Below, one piece after another: positions 31,301-41,873 of a DNA stretch of 64,000 nucleotides (position 1 is the stretch's first letter; each line of letters begins with the position of its first letter). The position numbers and the translations under genes were made by a program. The notes beneath the pieces were generated by a model that worked only from the letters and a program-made list of their open reading frames with translations, was not told the DNA's origin and made no database searches. The DNA lies in NCBI GenBank assembly GCA_949710005.1, contig OX453272.1, forward strand, positions 42,977,657 through 43,041,656, in the 5' to 3' direction. This DNA is from Ricordea florida. Its lineage: Eukaryota; Cnidaria; Anthozoa; Corallimorpharia; Ricordeidae.

Positions 31301-34145
31301 ACAAACCGTGCTAATTCTCTGCTCACGTTGTTGTGATGAAAACTACCATTTAAAAATACACTTTTACGATGTAGTATCGTAATAATCAATAGAGCGTATT
31401 TACTCACATGATCAGCGGCCATGTTTTTCTTTTAACGGAAAAAAAAGAAGATGTTTACATAAGAACAAAATTTAATAACTGAGAGATCAGTTTGGGACAC
31501 CAACATGGCCGCCTTTTCTTTATTTGAGGACATCAACATGGCTGCCGTGATGTCATGTCATACACTCTATACGTTGGCGTTTATCATGTGTAAATAACTT
31601 CTACAACTGTTTTTTTTCATTAACTCATTTTATCTGTCCTAGATATCCAGACAAAGTTGTCTCTATACTTGAAAGCACTCGACTAAGCTGTTTTTCGCTC
31701 TTACGCTTAACTGTTGTGCGGCTAGTTTTCTTCCTTGCTTAGGTGAACAACGACTGTCCAGTAACTTGACTGATCCACGAGTTGTCCAAACCCGCTGTGA
31801 CGCCGGCATAAAAATTTTCGTCCATACTCTTCAGCTCAATTTGCAATTAATTTTCCCTTTGACAATGACTTTTCTGTCAGCGCAAAACTTGTTAGGTAGT
31901 GAAGTCGCATTGTTTGAACCGTGTTGGTATAACAATGCTCCTAACTGAGTAAAATACTTAAATCCAGGAAAAAAAGAGAAGTTTATAAAGAATTACCATA
32001 AAGCACCAAGCTAATGATATTTTTTTGGTAATGTCGGAATTGTGTTTCAAATGTTACTGAAATTATAGCAGATTCTTGCTGGCTGACAATAGCCATCTTC
32101 TAAGATGCAGTAGTAAAAATTCTCCTCACTGAGACCTATACAGTTTGTTCATTTAAAGTTTGGAGACTTTGACGGGATAAATACTCGATTCGGATCAGTG
32201 GAAGGAGTAAATGTAGGAAAGTTTGTAGAGACTTGTGTTCGTTAAACAGTCGTTATCTAAAAAAAGACAAGACGCTTGAAGAGCGTTCACCCGGGCTTCT
32301 TTTGAAACGTTTTACTTAAGCATTACCACGCGTAAAATGTATACGAAACTACATATGGGATCCGTGTGGGGAATTTTCGTTATCGGACACTCCAATCCAA
32401 CATTTTAACGGTTATTTGTGACAACAGTCAAATTAATTAATCGTGTGAAAAAAAAAACAATATTCTATTGGCGTGTGTACAGCCGCTTACACAAATCACG
32501 AGTACAGTCATAATATACATACGTTGCAAAGTACTTTTATTGACACTGTAATATCATTATGTTCATAGTCATATTGACAACTTTTTCTAGTAGCTCACAG
32601 TCATCAAGAGTATTCATCATGTCTTTCTTCTATCTATGATTAAGCACATACAACTCCGTGCAAAGAGCAAACCAACATTTACGATCGCTTGTACAATTAA
32701 AATTCAGGTATGTTCGTAAACATAACTTCGAAGGTGGCGCTAACAACAGCGAATTGAATACGGATATTGACAGAAGCAAATTGAATATCATTTAAAACCA
32801 TTTGGTGCTTTACAAGTATTGAACCCAATTAAAACCAATCACAGAAACAGGATATTCAAGTTGCTTCTGTCAGTATCCGTATTCAATTCGCTGTTGCTAG
32901 CGCCACCTTCGAAGTTATGTTCACGAACATACCTGAATTTTTCAGCTAGTGATGTGTTCGTCTCAGCAACATTGTTGTTCAATCGACTGTCACAGTCTTC
33001 GCAACTAACATATGGCTCATTTGTTATCTCGTGAGAACTAGTATGAACTCTGCACATTTGGCTAGCTTTCAAGCTGAAGAATTCGTGGATCAACAACCTT
33101 TTCCGACAACGCTCGACATCATCGGACGGCGTATGCGCTTGTATTTTTGCAAAATGTTCTTGACAAAACACAGCATTCTGTAAATTATTAGCGAGCACAT
33201 GATTTCGCCTTCTCATCTCCAGTTTCCGCGGTCCACGCAAGGAACGCCTGGGACCATGACCCCCATTTTGGCGACCAAAAAAAGAACAGAGGGTATTTTA
33301 AGACTCGTGCTTTCCTACGGAAGCCCGAGTAAAAAAAAGAAGTAGGGCCCCACTGAAAACCGCCAAGGCGAGTGGGCTCCCTGGATAAATATCATTATTA
33401 TTATTATATTATAAGTATAGTCGAAACCCATAAGACGTGAAACATGTAACTCACGTTCACAGCTTGTCCTGATTCAATATTTCCTAAGTACCATATTTGG
33501 AAACTGCTTTCCCGAGTCTTTGAACTTGTTGACACTCATTGGTTCATTTGGCTTAGTAGATTGAATGTCGACAAACTGGGGTTGAAGACGTTCAAAGGCA
33601 GTTACACGTTTCAAATCTACTTGGTTTCTGGTTAAGTACAGTAGTCCCTTTTGTAACAAAACATTATCCCGTAACAAGAACATTCTCCAAGGCTATTTTG
33701 AAGACAGTAATTCTAAAAACGAGGCCGAAACAAAACTGTTTCTAAGATAATTACTGTGCTAGGTTATTGCATGTTTTACATTGCGAGGTAGTTCTAACTT
33801 TTTTATCTGTGGATCAAACCATGCAGTGAGGCAAATTCTTTGCTGAGCCATAGGACAGAACTGTTATGGTAACCTTTCCTCTCCTTTGCCTCTTTTGAAT
33901 CAGAGCTTAGAGGCCTACGTGACCCCCAGCAAGTGGAATGCTACCAAGATCAAGCCCAGATCATGTTGGGAGACTTCATAAGGAGACATTTCCCCGGTCA
34001 ACAAGTCCGCTTCGGCAAACTGCTGTTGATGCTACCTTCATTAAGAATGGTAAACCCAAAGACAATTGAAGAACTGTTTTTTCGTCAAACAATCGGAAGT
34101 GTGGCGATTGAAAGCTTGCTGTGTGACATGTTCAAGTCGAGCTAA
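22363..34145 (+). CDS. NR2E3-like: NR2E-family nuclear receptor (PNR/TLX-like), 4 exons, 367 aa
   Basis: A nuclear transcription factor binding half-site response elements. Coding exons: 22,363-22,387, 22,874-23,152, 27,477-28,034 and 33,904-34,145. All introns are GT-AG and phase 1, and the total is 1,104 bp. The DNA-binding domain has both zinc fingers (CKVCGD..., P-box CDGCSGFF typical of NR2E) and continues across intron 2 into AVQQERQP, the NR2E T/A box. The ligand-binding domain has [12 protein letters not shown] (helix 5) and [12 protein letters not shown], and ends with the AF-2 helix IESLLCDMF. The [13 protein letters not shown] block and LCDMF ending favour PNR (NR2E3) over TLX. The N terminus is only about 27 residues before the first finger. 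No broken residues were seen; orthology within NR2E needs a tree. Confidence 0.9.
23153..27476. other. Intron 2 of the NR2E gene
   Basis: The 4.3-kb AT-rich intron lies between DNA-binding and ligand-binding exons. I see no further exon, and none is needed since both flanks join within the conserved T/A box. Short open frames here carry no domain. Confidence 0.6.
32701..32941. repeat. Inverted duplication of a coding 3' end
   Basis: Arms of about 90 bp (32,701-32,790 and 32,851-32,941) are reverse complements with a few substitutions, around a 60-bp spacer. Read outward in their own frames, both arms encode near-identical peptides with NFEGGA and SELNTD, so the duplicated unit is a fragment of a coding exon. 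Confidence 0.85.
32839..33240 (-). pseudogene. Gene fragment of unknown family (133-aa open frame)
   Basis: Open frame with a basic N terminus ([20 protein letters not shown]), scattered cysteines and a C terminus formed by the right arm of the inverted duplication. No family recognised. A second, inverted copy of its end next door and its intronic position make a mobile-element-carried or dead gene fragment likely. Confidence 0.35.
33241..33416 (+). mobile_element. LINE 3' terminus with ATT tail
   Basis: A short unit containing GCGAGTGGGCTCCCTGG, then ATAAATATC, ends in an (ATT)n run at about 33,391-33,412. This is the usual 3' end of 5'-truncated non-LTR elements. It resembles a frequent anthozoan LINE tail (memory, not search). 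Confidence 0.55.
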
Positions 34146-35585
34146 ACTCTTACATTGTATTGAAATCTAGATTAGTCTAGCCCCCCCCCCCCCCCGGAGG
34201 TTGTTGACATAGCGTTAAATAGGTGTTAAATAGCCTAGAACTTGCCAGCTGCAAAGGGCTACAGACGTTCGTTTCTGGTTGGTTCATTTTTGTGGTTAAA
34301 CCCTGGTTTGCAATTAAGGCAGGATGCAACTGAAGTAGGTAAATGAAGGATTAGATACAGACTTAGTATTTTGAACTACGAGTGATACAGTCTGTTAACA
34401 AAGACACGTACAGTATTAACGTTAATAAGATGCAACGCTCATCATGACAGCCATCACGAAGCGTCCTGATACTTAAAATCTCGCATTATTACATAGAACG
34501 TCAGCTAAAATGAAGTTATATGAAAATGAAAGACACCACTGTTTTATATGAGGTACTTACTAAGCAGTAATTATGGGGAATCGTGGACAAAAGTCAGTGT
34601 AACTTAAAAATGAGAAAAAAGTGTCAAATGGTGTCTTCTTTGCTATTTCTATTTTTCCACAAGGTGGCTTCACAGAACAATTTTAAGTTTGCTCTACCAA
34701 GGTCTTGTATGACCATAGCGTTTTGCAACAGGCCATGGCCATTTTGTAAATGGTTTGAACCCAAGAGTCTCAGCAATTTTTCGTGGAGTTCATTTGTCCT
34801 GGTGCAGGTATTTTCTGATAAGAACTGTGCTTGTCCATGCCATTAGCTGCCATTTTGTGCGGGTAGAGTAACATGCGCTCTGTAGCACATATCCATTCTT
34901 CCAAATAATAGTTGACAGTAGAATTTCATTGCGCATTTTTATTGGGACGACTACAAGTGACCAACCCACAATACGTCAGGAAATTGGAAAGAAAAACTCT
35001 CATACTTCCACTTGGGGTAAGCAATTTAAAAGATCTACAAACGTGGAGAAATAATCTTCGGCACCCCCTATTCAGATAGTAAACGACTAAAACTGTACAA
35101 TATGTTTCATATCAGTTAAACATCTCGTAATCAACTTTGCTCAGGGGTTGGGGAGGGGAACTAGGACTGAGATATATGTTTCAACTGAAATCATGATAAA
35201 CTATCCCTTGTCTAAGATTGTAATTATCTATTCACTCCCGTGTTTTCGCGCGAGCTTGGTAACGACATCTCCAGCAGTTTTTAAGTAGAACGTGTCAAGA
35301 AGGGCTTTGTACAGTGAGTTTATAATATACTCCATTTATATTGCGCATATTCTATATTAATAATCATATGCGCATTACAATCAGACCAATAGACCATGAC
35401 ACCGGGAACACGCCCTACTCTTTTCGAACAGTGTCATGGATTCTTTTACGTCCCACATTACAGATAGAGTTGTGAGACGGGGCCTACGGTTTATCGTCCT
35501 TATCCGAGAAGACTAGAAAGTCTAACCATTTGCAGATGCCATTACAAAGGCAGCACTTTCTACTCAATTATTTTAAGACCATGAG
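34146..35585. other. 3' flank of the NR2E gene
   Basis: Contains a 17-base C homopolymer (about 34,180-34,196). No AATAAA is visible within a few hundred bases of the stop codon. No gene recognised. Confidence 0.5.
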
Positions 35586-35589
35586 TGTC

Positions 35590-35668
35590 GGTCCGGCCCC
35601 GGGTTTTGAACCCGCGACCTCCCGCACGATAGTCCAGTGCTCTACCAACTGAGCTAACTGGTCGGCGG
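35590..35668 (-). repeat. tRNA-like sequence, probably SINE head
   Basis: The minus strand has an A box (TAGCTCAGTTGGTAGAGC) and a B box (GGGTTCAAAACCC) at tRNA spacing, followed by a GGCCGGACC acceptor-like end. The anticodon arm does not pair well, and no 7-bp acceptor stem closes, so it is more likely a tRNA-derived SINE fragment or dead tRNA than a working tRNA gene. Confidence 0.6.
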
Positions 35669-35841
35669 TTGCGTTTCAAAGTTCAAAACTTACAGAAAGA
35701 GCAATGAATCTAAAAATAACTAGATCTATCAAACGGCTGTTCTCCTACGATTTTTAGTTCCCTTATTCAACTATGGCGCTTACGGAAACGTTTTGCAAAT
35801 CCGTTTTCGGATTTTCCCAAACGAACGCAAATGTGGCAAAT

Positions 35842-36031
35842 CTATAGGTGCGTTCCCATGGTATGATCCGGATCTGGATTTGTGATCCGAGATCAGACGG
35901 ATCACGGAGCGTCAAAACAACCGATGAATCCTTATCCAGAGTGGATTCATCGGTTTCTTTGATGCGCCATGATCCGTGTGATCTCCGATCAAAAATCTAG
36001 ATTCGGATCACACTAAAGGAACGGACCCTAT
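35842..36031. mobile_element. Palindromic MITE, 190 bp
   Basis: The left arm (GTGCGTTCC..., GATCCGGATCTGGAT) is repeated inverted at the right (ATCTAGATTCGGATCACAC, GGAACG). An inner palindrome is built on CCGATGAATCC/GGATTCATCGG. CTAT flanks both ends as a possible target duplication. Non-coding. Confidence 0.75.
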
Positions 36032-36384
36032 GAGACGACTTAATCAATTTTCGGATTTTCTACTCGGTTGCAAAATCTGAGTTTTGATTTTTAGAATCTA
36101 ACTCCAAATTACCCAATCCAATACACTTTTAATTTATTGAACCTAGTTTCATCCAATTTTCAGGATAATTGGGTAGTAGGCCTTTTTCGATATTATAATT
36201 GTGGCGATGATTACAATTTTTGGAAATTATGCTGAAATTATGCTAGTTTCTCAACGTTATGCTTCCTACCATCCAAATTATGCTACTGTTACAGAGCAGG
36301 GCCAATAAAGACAACACACGAACAAAATGGATCTTTTCTAGTGACTGCTGCCCGACGAAGTTAATTGATATCTTATGCATCATT

Positions 36385-36613
36385 ACCTCCGCCAAGGAAG
36401 TTTTATGTTTTCGTGCCTGTCTGTTTGTCTGTCTGTCTGTTAATCGTTTTACGCAAAAACTAATAATCAACGGATTTGTACCAAATTTGGTGGAAAGGTC
36501 GCAAATATACCCAGGATCAATCGATTAAAATTTGGGATTGATCCGAATTAAACTCCGGATCTCAGATCCAGATGAGTGTAATATCAGGTGTACATATGTG
36601 GCGGGGCGGAGGT
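36385..36613. repeat. ACCTCCGCC...GGCGGAGGT dispersed element
   Basis: It begins ACCTCCGCCAAGGAAG and ends GGCGGAGGTATGCGCTCTACCG, with 9-bp inverted ends, an internal (TGTC)n run and GGATTTGTACCAAATTTGGTGG. I recognise this as a repeat seen in very different aquatic animals with unusual conservation. No coding capacity established. Confidence 0.65.
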
Positions 36614-36853
36614 ATGCGCTCTACCGAGTGCCTTTCTAGTGTCCATTTGTTTTTCAGTATCAGCACGCACAAATTATTTTTTTATGTATTGTACCAACCG
36701 ATATTAAACGTAGTCAAACTAATCATCTTATCACAGAACATTAATACTACAGATGCATTTTGGGTCTTCTTATGTGCCAAACTAAATGCCTACATTATTA
36801 AGTCATTAAATGTTGCCTCTGGGTATAACATAAGGAAAAACCTTTTACAAGTA

Positions 36854-37133
36854 AGGGACGGACCATTAGAAAAGTGATGGGGGGGGGGGGTGGGGAATTT
36901 TCAGCTTGCACGAATTTTTTTTTTCGCTCCCTTCTTGTGCAGAAATTTTTTTTTCAGGTGAACCCCTCTGCACGAATTTTTTTACTACGCGTGAAAAAGC
37001 CACAATTGGACCTTCCTTCTGCATGAATTTTTTTTACCTTCTTTGCATGAATTTTTTTCTTGGCATTTTCCCTTGCATGAATTTTTTTGGGTTTTCTCCC
37101 CACCCCCCTCACCCCGTCACATGGTCCGTCCCT
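36854..37133. mobile_element. Short TIR element with six CACGAATTTTTTT-like repeats
   Basis: Termini AGGGACGGACCAT (36,854) and ATGGTCCGTCCCT (37,121-37,133) are perfect inverted copies, backed by a G12 run on the left and C-rich runs on the right. Inside, GCACGAATTTTTTT-type units recur six times (about 36,907 to 37,085). Non-coding MITE. Confidence 0.75.
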
Positions 37134-37145
37134 AAGCTTAGAAGG

Positions 37146-38108
37146 CTTCTGTATTGTCAGTCACACCTCACACCTTTTCAGTATTGTCACACCTCCCTAA
37201 TACAGGATGGTAAATAAACTTCAGCTATAAAGAAGATGCAAATATTAATTGTTAAAAAGCAAATTCAGTCAGTGAGTTGTCGAGAGCCGACTTCGTTCAC
37301 GAGACTAAGACTGATGTCTTCGTAGTACAAGGAATTGAAAAAGACTGAAATAACAGAATAGCGGTCTGGATAATGGCTAAAATTTTTCTTATAGGATATA
37401 CCAGCTGACTGGCTTACAGTTCGTACCATCTCATACTTTTAAAGCGGGTGACTAACTTTATTAATCAAATATCTTTTGGTATGTATACGAATAGAAAATT
37501 AGTGTAGTCAATGTGTGATTTGTAGAATTTGTCGGGTGCATGCATGATTGCTAAGGAAAAATTTCTAAAATCACGTAAGCAATTCTTAAATTCAGTAATT
37601 CCAAGCTTAGACCCCGTATTTTTCATCTATCTAACCAAACCGAGTTAGATCCGTCTTAGGAGCAATTGTTGCGACATTTGATTCAGGCGGCGCGTCATGT
37701 GCCGAACCTGACCTTTATCCATACAACCAGAAAGAGAAAAGCCTTAATTCGTAATATAACGTAGGCATTTGATTTGGCACTATATTAATTTTTTGTTTCA
37801 TAAACCAGCCAAAAGATGTTTGATAAATAAAGTTAGTCACCCACTTTAAAAAGTATGAGATTGCATGTACGAACCCTGAGCCTTTGAGCAGGTATATCTT
37901 ACAAGCAAAATTTTAGCCCTTATCCAGACCGCTATTTTCTTATTTCAGCTATTACATCAGCCAGGACATTAGTCTTCTCGTGAATAAAGTCGGTTGTCGA
38001 CTACTCACCGAGTGAATTTGCTTTTTAACATTTAATACATGTATCTTTATTTATAGCTAAGGTTTGTTACCATCCTGTATTAGGGACGTGTTCTGACAAT
38101 ACAGAAGC
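37146..38108. mobile_element. Foldback element with about 300-bp inverted arms
   Basis: Termini are CTTCTGTATTGTCAG and CTGACAATACAGAAG. The arms (37,146-37,490 and 37,805-38,108) align as diverged reverse complements throughout; a shared GGGTGACTAACTTTATT sits at the inner ends. A unique loop of about 300 bp separates them. No ORF; a non-autonomous DNA transposon. Confidence 0.85.
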
Positions 38109-38338
38109 GTCCTTGGCTCAGTTTTTAAAAGTTTTTTGGTATGTTTCACCCGGTGGCAACCTTTAGTGAATTAATAATACGGCATGCAAAATGAATAATA
38201 ACACGAGTAAGCTAGGTCACTGTTGATACTGCTTTATTTTCCCTCAGGAACCTCACAACAAATCAAATGCTTTCGTTTGGGAGTCCTGCTTTCTTTACTT
38301 TTCATTGACATGTGCTGCCTTTATTCTCTTGATATTGC

Positions 38339-40244
38339 TTACTTAGGGAGGATTGGTTTTCCTTGTGGATCAAAAGAGAAAGGACAAGCATGGGCGTTGA
38401 AAGGACATTTGCCAATTTTCTTTTCCTCTTCGTTATTGATTGCCATCACCATACTCAGGAAAGTAGTGTAGTTCTCTTTGCGTTTGCAGTGGTCTCGCAT
38501 CTGGCTCAATTTCTCTACAAACTCACCAACGGTCTTGCAAGCCTTGAAAGGGCATGCTGCTTTGAAGGCGGGGCATTTGTTGGCTAATCCCTCACCCTTC
38601 TCAACCAGACCTGCATAAGGACACACTCCTTTGCCAAATGCTAAACACTTGAACATTATGTCAGCCATTGTTACTCCATATGGCGTCTGCAACATAAAAC
38701 AGCACATAAACACAAAGTACGTCTAGCATATCCGGATTAGGTCTGGATTTTGCATTGGAAGTTCCACTCTCAAGTACATTTTGCCTTGTAGGACTTATAA
38801 GATCTTGTCTATGACCAATTTGGGAAGCGAGTTCTTCCGTTCTTCCCATATCATGGTTGGCCGAGTTGAATAACGCTTATAAGTTTGTGCAAAAGACGAA
38901 TGATTTGTGTCTTGTCTCGTACTATTTACCATCCTAACATGAAATTTTTAATTAAAAATGCATTCTAAGTGGTTACAGTTAACCTTGTTCAATTCAGTCT
39001 CCAAATTGTTCATATCTTTAGTTCTGTAAACCTTGTTAAAATGCCTGTGTAGGTTCTTATACAACTTTCATGAAACCTTTAGTTAATACCAATTTTTTCT
39101 TATTAGGATAACCATATATCTTTGTGGGTTCTTTACGCCTGGTCATCAAGGGTTGCGAGGCTTGAGGTTAAAGACAATAAATTGTCCTTATGTGATCTAC
39201 TACAGGCGTGCTCTAAAATGAATACATATGTACTTGTAGCATAGAATCAAAGTTGTGTTAAAACTGAACAAATAAAGAGTGCAAATAATAAATTCACATT
39301 TGAAAGCAACAAAACAAACGGTTGAGTGGCCAATTCTGTCCGCCGTGATTGCTTAACATTATCGGTCAGACCAGGACAATTTGACGAATACTAACCTTCA
39401 GTTATATATGTAGTATTATTGAATACTACTATACGGAAAGTGGCAAATACTAAAGTAGAAAGCGAGCTACCATCAACTTACCATCAGGTAGTCTGGGGCT
39501 ACAATGGGCTTTCCTTTGGCATCCGTGGCAAACGGACAGCCACCCTTCGTTTTGAAGAAGGGACATTCCTTACCAAGATCTACTTCCTTCTGCATGGCCG
39601 TCATTACCACTGCTCTCAGGAATAGCACGTAAGCTGCGTCTCCTTTGCACTGGTCACGCATCTCGCCCAACTTGCACTCAAAATCGCCAATGCATTTGCA
39701 GCCTTTAAAAGGACAGCCTTCCTTGAATGCAGGGCATTTGGCAGCTGCTCCCTTTTTCTCCTCCGGCAGCTTGGCGTAAGGACAAGAACAAGGACCGAAT
39801 GCAGGACATGCCTGTTTAATATCGTCCAATGTCATGGAAGCGGGATACTAGAAATAAAGACCGACAATTCGTACTTAAGTGTGATTGTCTTTCTTACCTT
39901 GCTAAAAGGGGAAACTGCAAACTGAACAATTCCGACGATGTACACTCTAGAAAGAACAGTTCACGACTTCCCTAGAAGTTGCAATTCTTGTTCATCGAGT
40001 TTTCTTAGTGCTCAGGTAGGGCTACGTTTTCACTTCATGAAGGACAAAGGGCCAGGTAGTAAGAACATTTTTTCCAAACTTAATTACTCAGAATTTTAGC
40101 GTAAGAGATTTGGTACATGATTTTCAATTTGAGGTTTTCAAAATTTTCCGCGACGCAAACAACTATTCAAATATCCCTAGCAACAAATCTATGATGAATC
40201 AGATCATTACAGATATCTAAAACGTGTATTACTTGCTTAGCCAT
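38339..40244 (-). CDS. Cys-Pro-rich protein with two tandem exon-encoded modules (about 241 aa)
   Basis: Proposed exons (minus): 40,244-40,233 (MAKQ), 39,847-39,482 and 38,686-38,339, all joined in phase 0 with GT-AG introns; the donor after exon 2 is a perfect GTAAGT. Exons 2 and 3 encode homologous modules of 122 and 115 residues. Each has CPYA, KCPAF-x3-CPFK-x-CK, an M-R-D-x-C helix region and paired CPF motifs before GKPI. Cys-Pro dipeptides resemble haem-regulatory motifs, but that function is speculative. There is no signal peptide or membrane segment, so it is probably cytosolic. I recall similar short CPF-rich proteins in cnidarians with no known role. Alternatives: two genes, with exon 2 ending in its own TGA at 39,473; the four-codon first exon is the least certain part. 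Confidence 0.62.
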
Positions 40245-41609
40245 TGCGATGTTCCTCTCCGTCGTCCACAAATACTTTGATCACGTGCTTGAGATGAACG
40301 CTGTAGTACGCACTGCCACTGACAAGCGTAAACTGAAAGTTACCAGCAACATGATACCAATTTATAGAAGTTATGGAGCAAATAATTGACACCTGTTACA
40401 ATTGATTGATATACATGCTACATCACACAAATTCTAAGCAAACCTCAATCCAACGTTGGATCGCACTTTTGCCAGCACGCAACAAAAAGTTCGTTGTTTT
40501 GCACAGGTTGTGATATTCGGTCCCCTCTGTATGTGAATCCTGTCCATAATTGGTTGGGAAAATGTCTTCACGCAAAACAACATTATAATTGCATGATAAC
40601 AATAACAGTGTATTTTTTGCGTCGTTTGCACTTTACTCGATCAAGAAAAAAAGGCAGAAGTGTGATATTGTAAAAAATGAAAAATAGGGAGGCTAGTTAA
40701 TAGATATTTACATATGACAGATTCGGCATATGACAGGCCTCAACTGGCCGCAATATTTCTCATAATGCCAAGTTCCGAAGTAATTATCTATTATAATTAA
40801 TGTTTCTTATCAAACCCTGTTTTCCTTTGTTTGTGTTGGATCTTTGATTATAGTCGCACCTATGTGTGATAATTGAATCCTCACGTGCAAGGCGCGTAAG
40901 CCGGCTGTGAATTTGCGTACTTTCTTACCTTATTTGGCTAACTGCAAACCTCAGTTTTCAAAGGCGATGGATTTGTTCGGAAGACGCAGCATTAACAAAT
41001 AATTCTTCGAAGACTGACATTTCAGCAGAAATCAAAGGTAAACGCTTTGGTAACGTTAAGTCATTTCTGCTAGTGATTTTTACTGCGTTCCCAATTTCTT
41101 TCTAAAATTGAGCAAAGATTTAGAACGCCAATTACAGCTTTAGAATGTGAGACGTTTGAGAAAAGCTGATTGTCAGACGCCAGCCGTCGGAATTTGGCGT
41201 GAGTTTTGAGAGTCTTCGAGTAGACAAATGAAGCGCTTTTGAAACTAGATTACAAGCCAGTACCTGTTCAGAAAAAGAGTTGGACGTCCAACGAGCAGTT
41301 GGAGTTTCCATTGGCTCTTTTTGTTGCAGAAGTTTGAAAGAAAGATGGCCGGGAGTATCCTGGAAAGATTCTATATGAAATGTTGCGTAGCATTCAAATG
41401 TATTTATGTCAGTGCAATTTAAGCAAGATATAACTTTGGTCGACAAGAAAGATTCCATGGCCAGAAATTTGGAAACCATATTCACAGTGGCGTCCTCAGA
41501 CTTAGCAAATACTTCCAAAAATTCATTTGTGTGAATCGTATGGCGATTTACTATTATCATTGATTCTAAAGAAAACGGAAGTGGCAATATCACCTTCCTC
41601 TTTCTGCCT
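40245..41609. other. Upstream flank of the Cys-Pro gene
   Basis: A CACGTG box lies about 40 bp before the proposed start. The 41,132-41,609 stretch continues the open frame beside the gag fragment but shows no gag-like pattern. Nothing else recognised. Confidence 0.4.
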
Positions 41610-41873
41610 TTATTGTGGGTGGTCCTCGTTGAGCGTAAAATAAATATCCTGAACATTTGTTCCGGCGGTGTGCAGCAATAAAGCCTTCTTCTGGTAGGCA
41701 TTTTTGAATCCTTTACCCATCGCAAACAATTCAAAAACTCGCTGCCACCTTACCCAGCGTGTGGAAATACCAGCCGTTTCTGAACAGTCAAAGGACCTCA
41801 ATCCTTGTGCATCGCTTAAATATGTACTTGACATCTTGAACAAAACTCTTAGAACGACCGTCTTCGTCACCAA
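41610..41873 (-). pseudogene. LTR-retrotransposon gag fragment
   Basis: The segment RWQRVFELFAMGKGFKNAYQ followed by KKALLLHTAGTNVQDIYFTL fits the capsid helices of Ty3/Gypsy-type Gag ('W..F..F...G......K.A.LLH.AG..VQ.IY'). Downstream Gag, nucleocapsid and pol are not found in any frame, so only an isolated fragment survives. Confidence 0.5.

Larger units (their letters stand above)
28035..33903. other. Intron 3 of the NR2E gene
   Basis: This 5.9-kb intron holds an inverted duplication (32,701-32,941), a gene fragment (32,839-33,240) and a LINE tail (33,241-33,416). The rest (28.0-32.7 kb) shows no recognisable gene. Confidence 0.6.

Noticed and set aside
35590-35668. Functional tRNA gene
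   Set aside because: The acceptor and anticodon stems do not close although the A and B boxes are good; SINE origin fits better.
36572-37217. Plus-strand ORFs of about 100 aa near 36.6-37.2 kb
   Set aside because: They run through MITE termini and T-runs (repeating MHEFFF-like residues), so they are artefacts of repeats.
41132-41734. 200-aa minus-strand ORF as a host gene
   Set aside because: Its start overlaps the gag fragment in another frame, and no conserved motif or splice structure was found.
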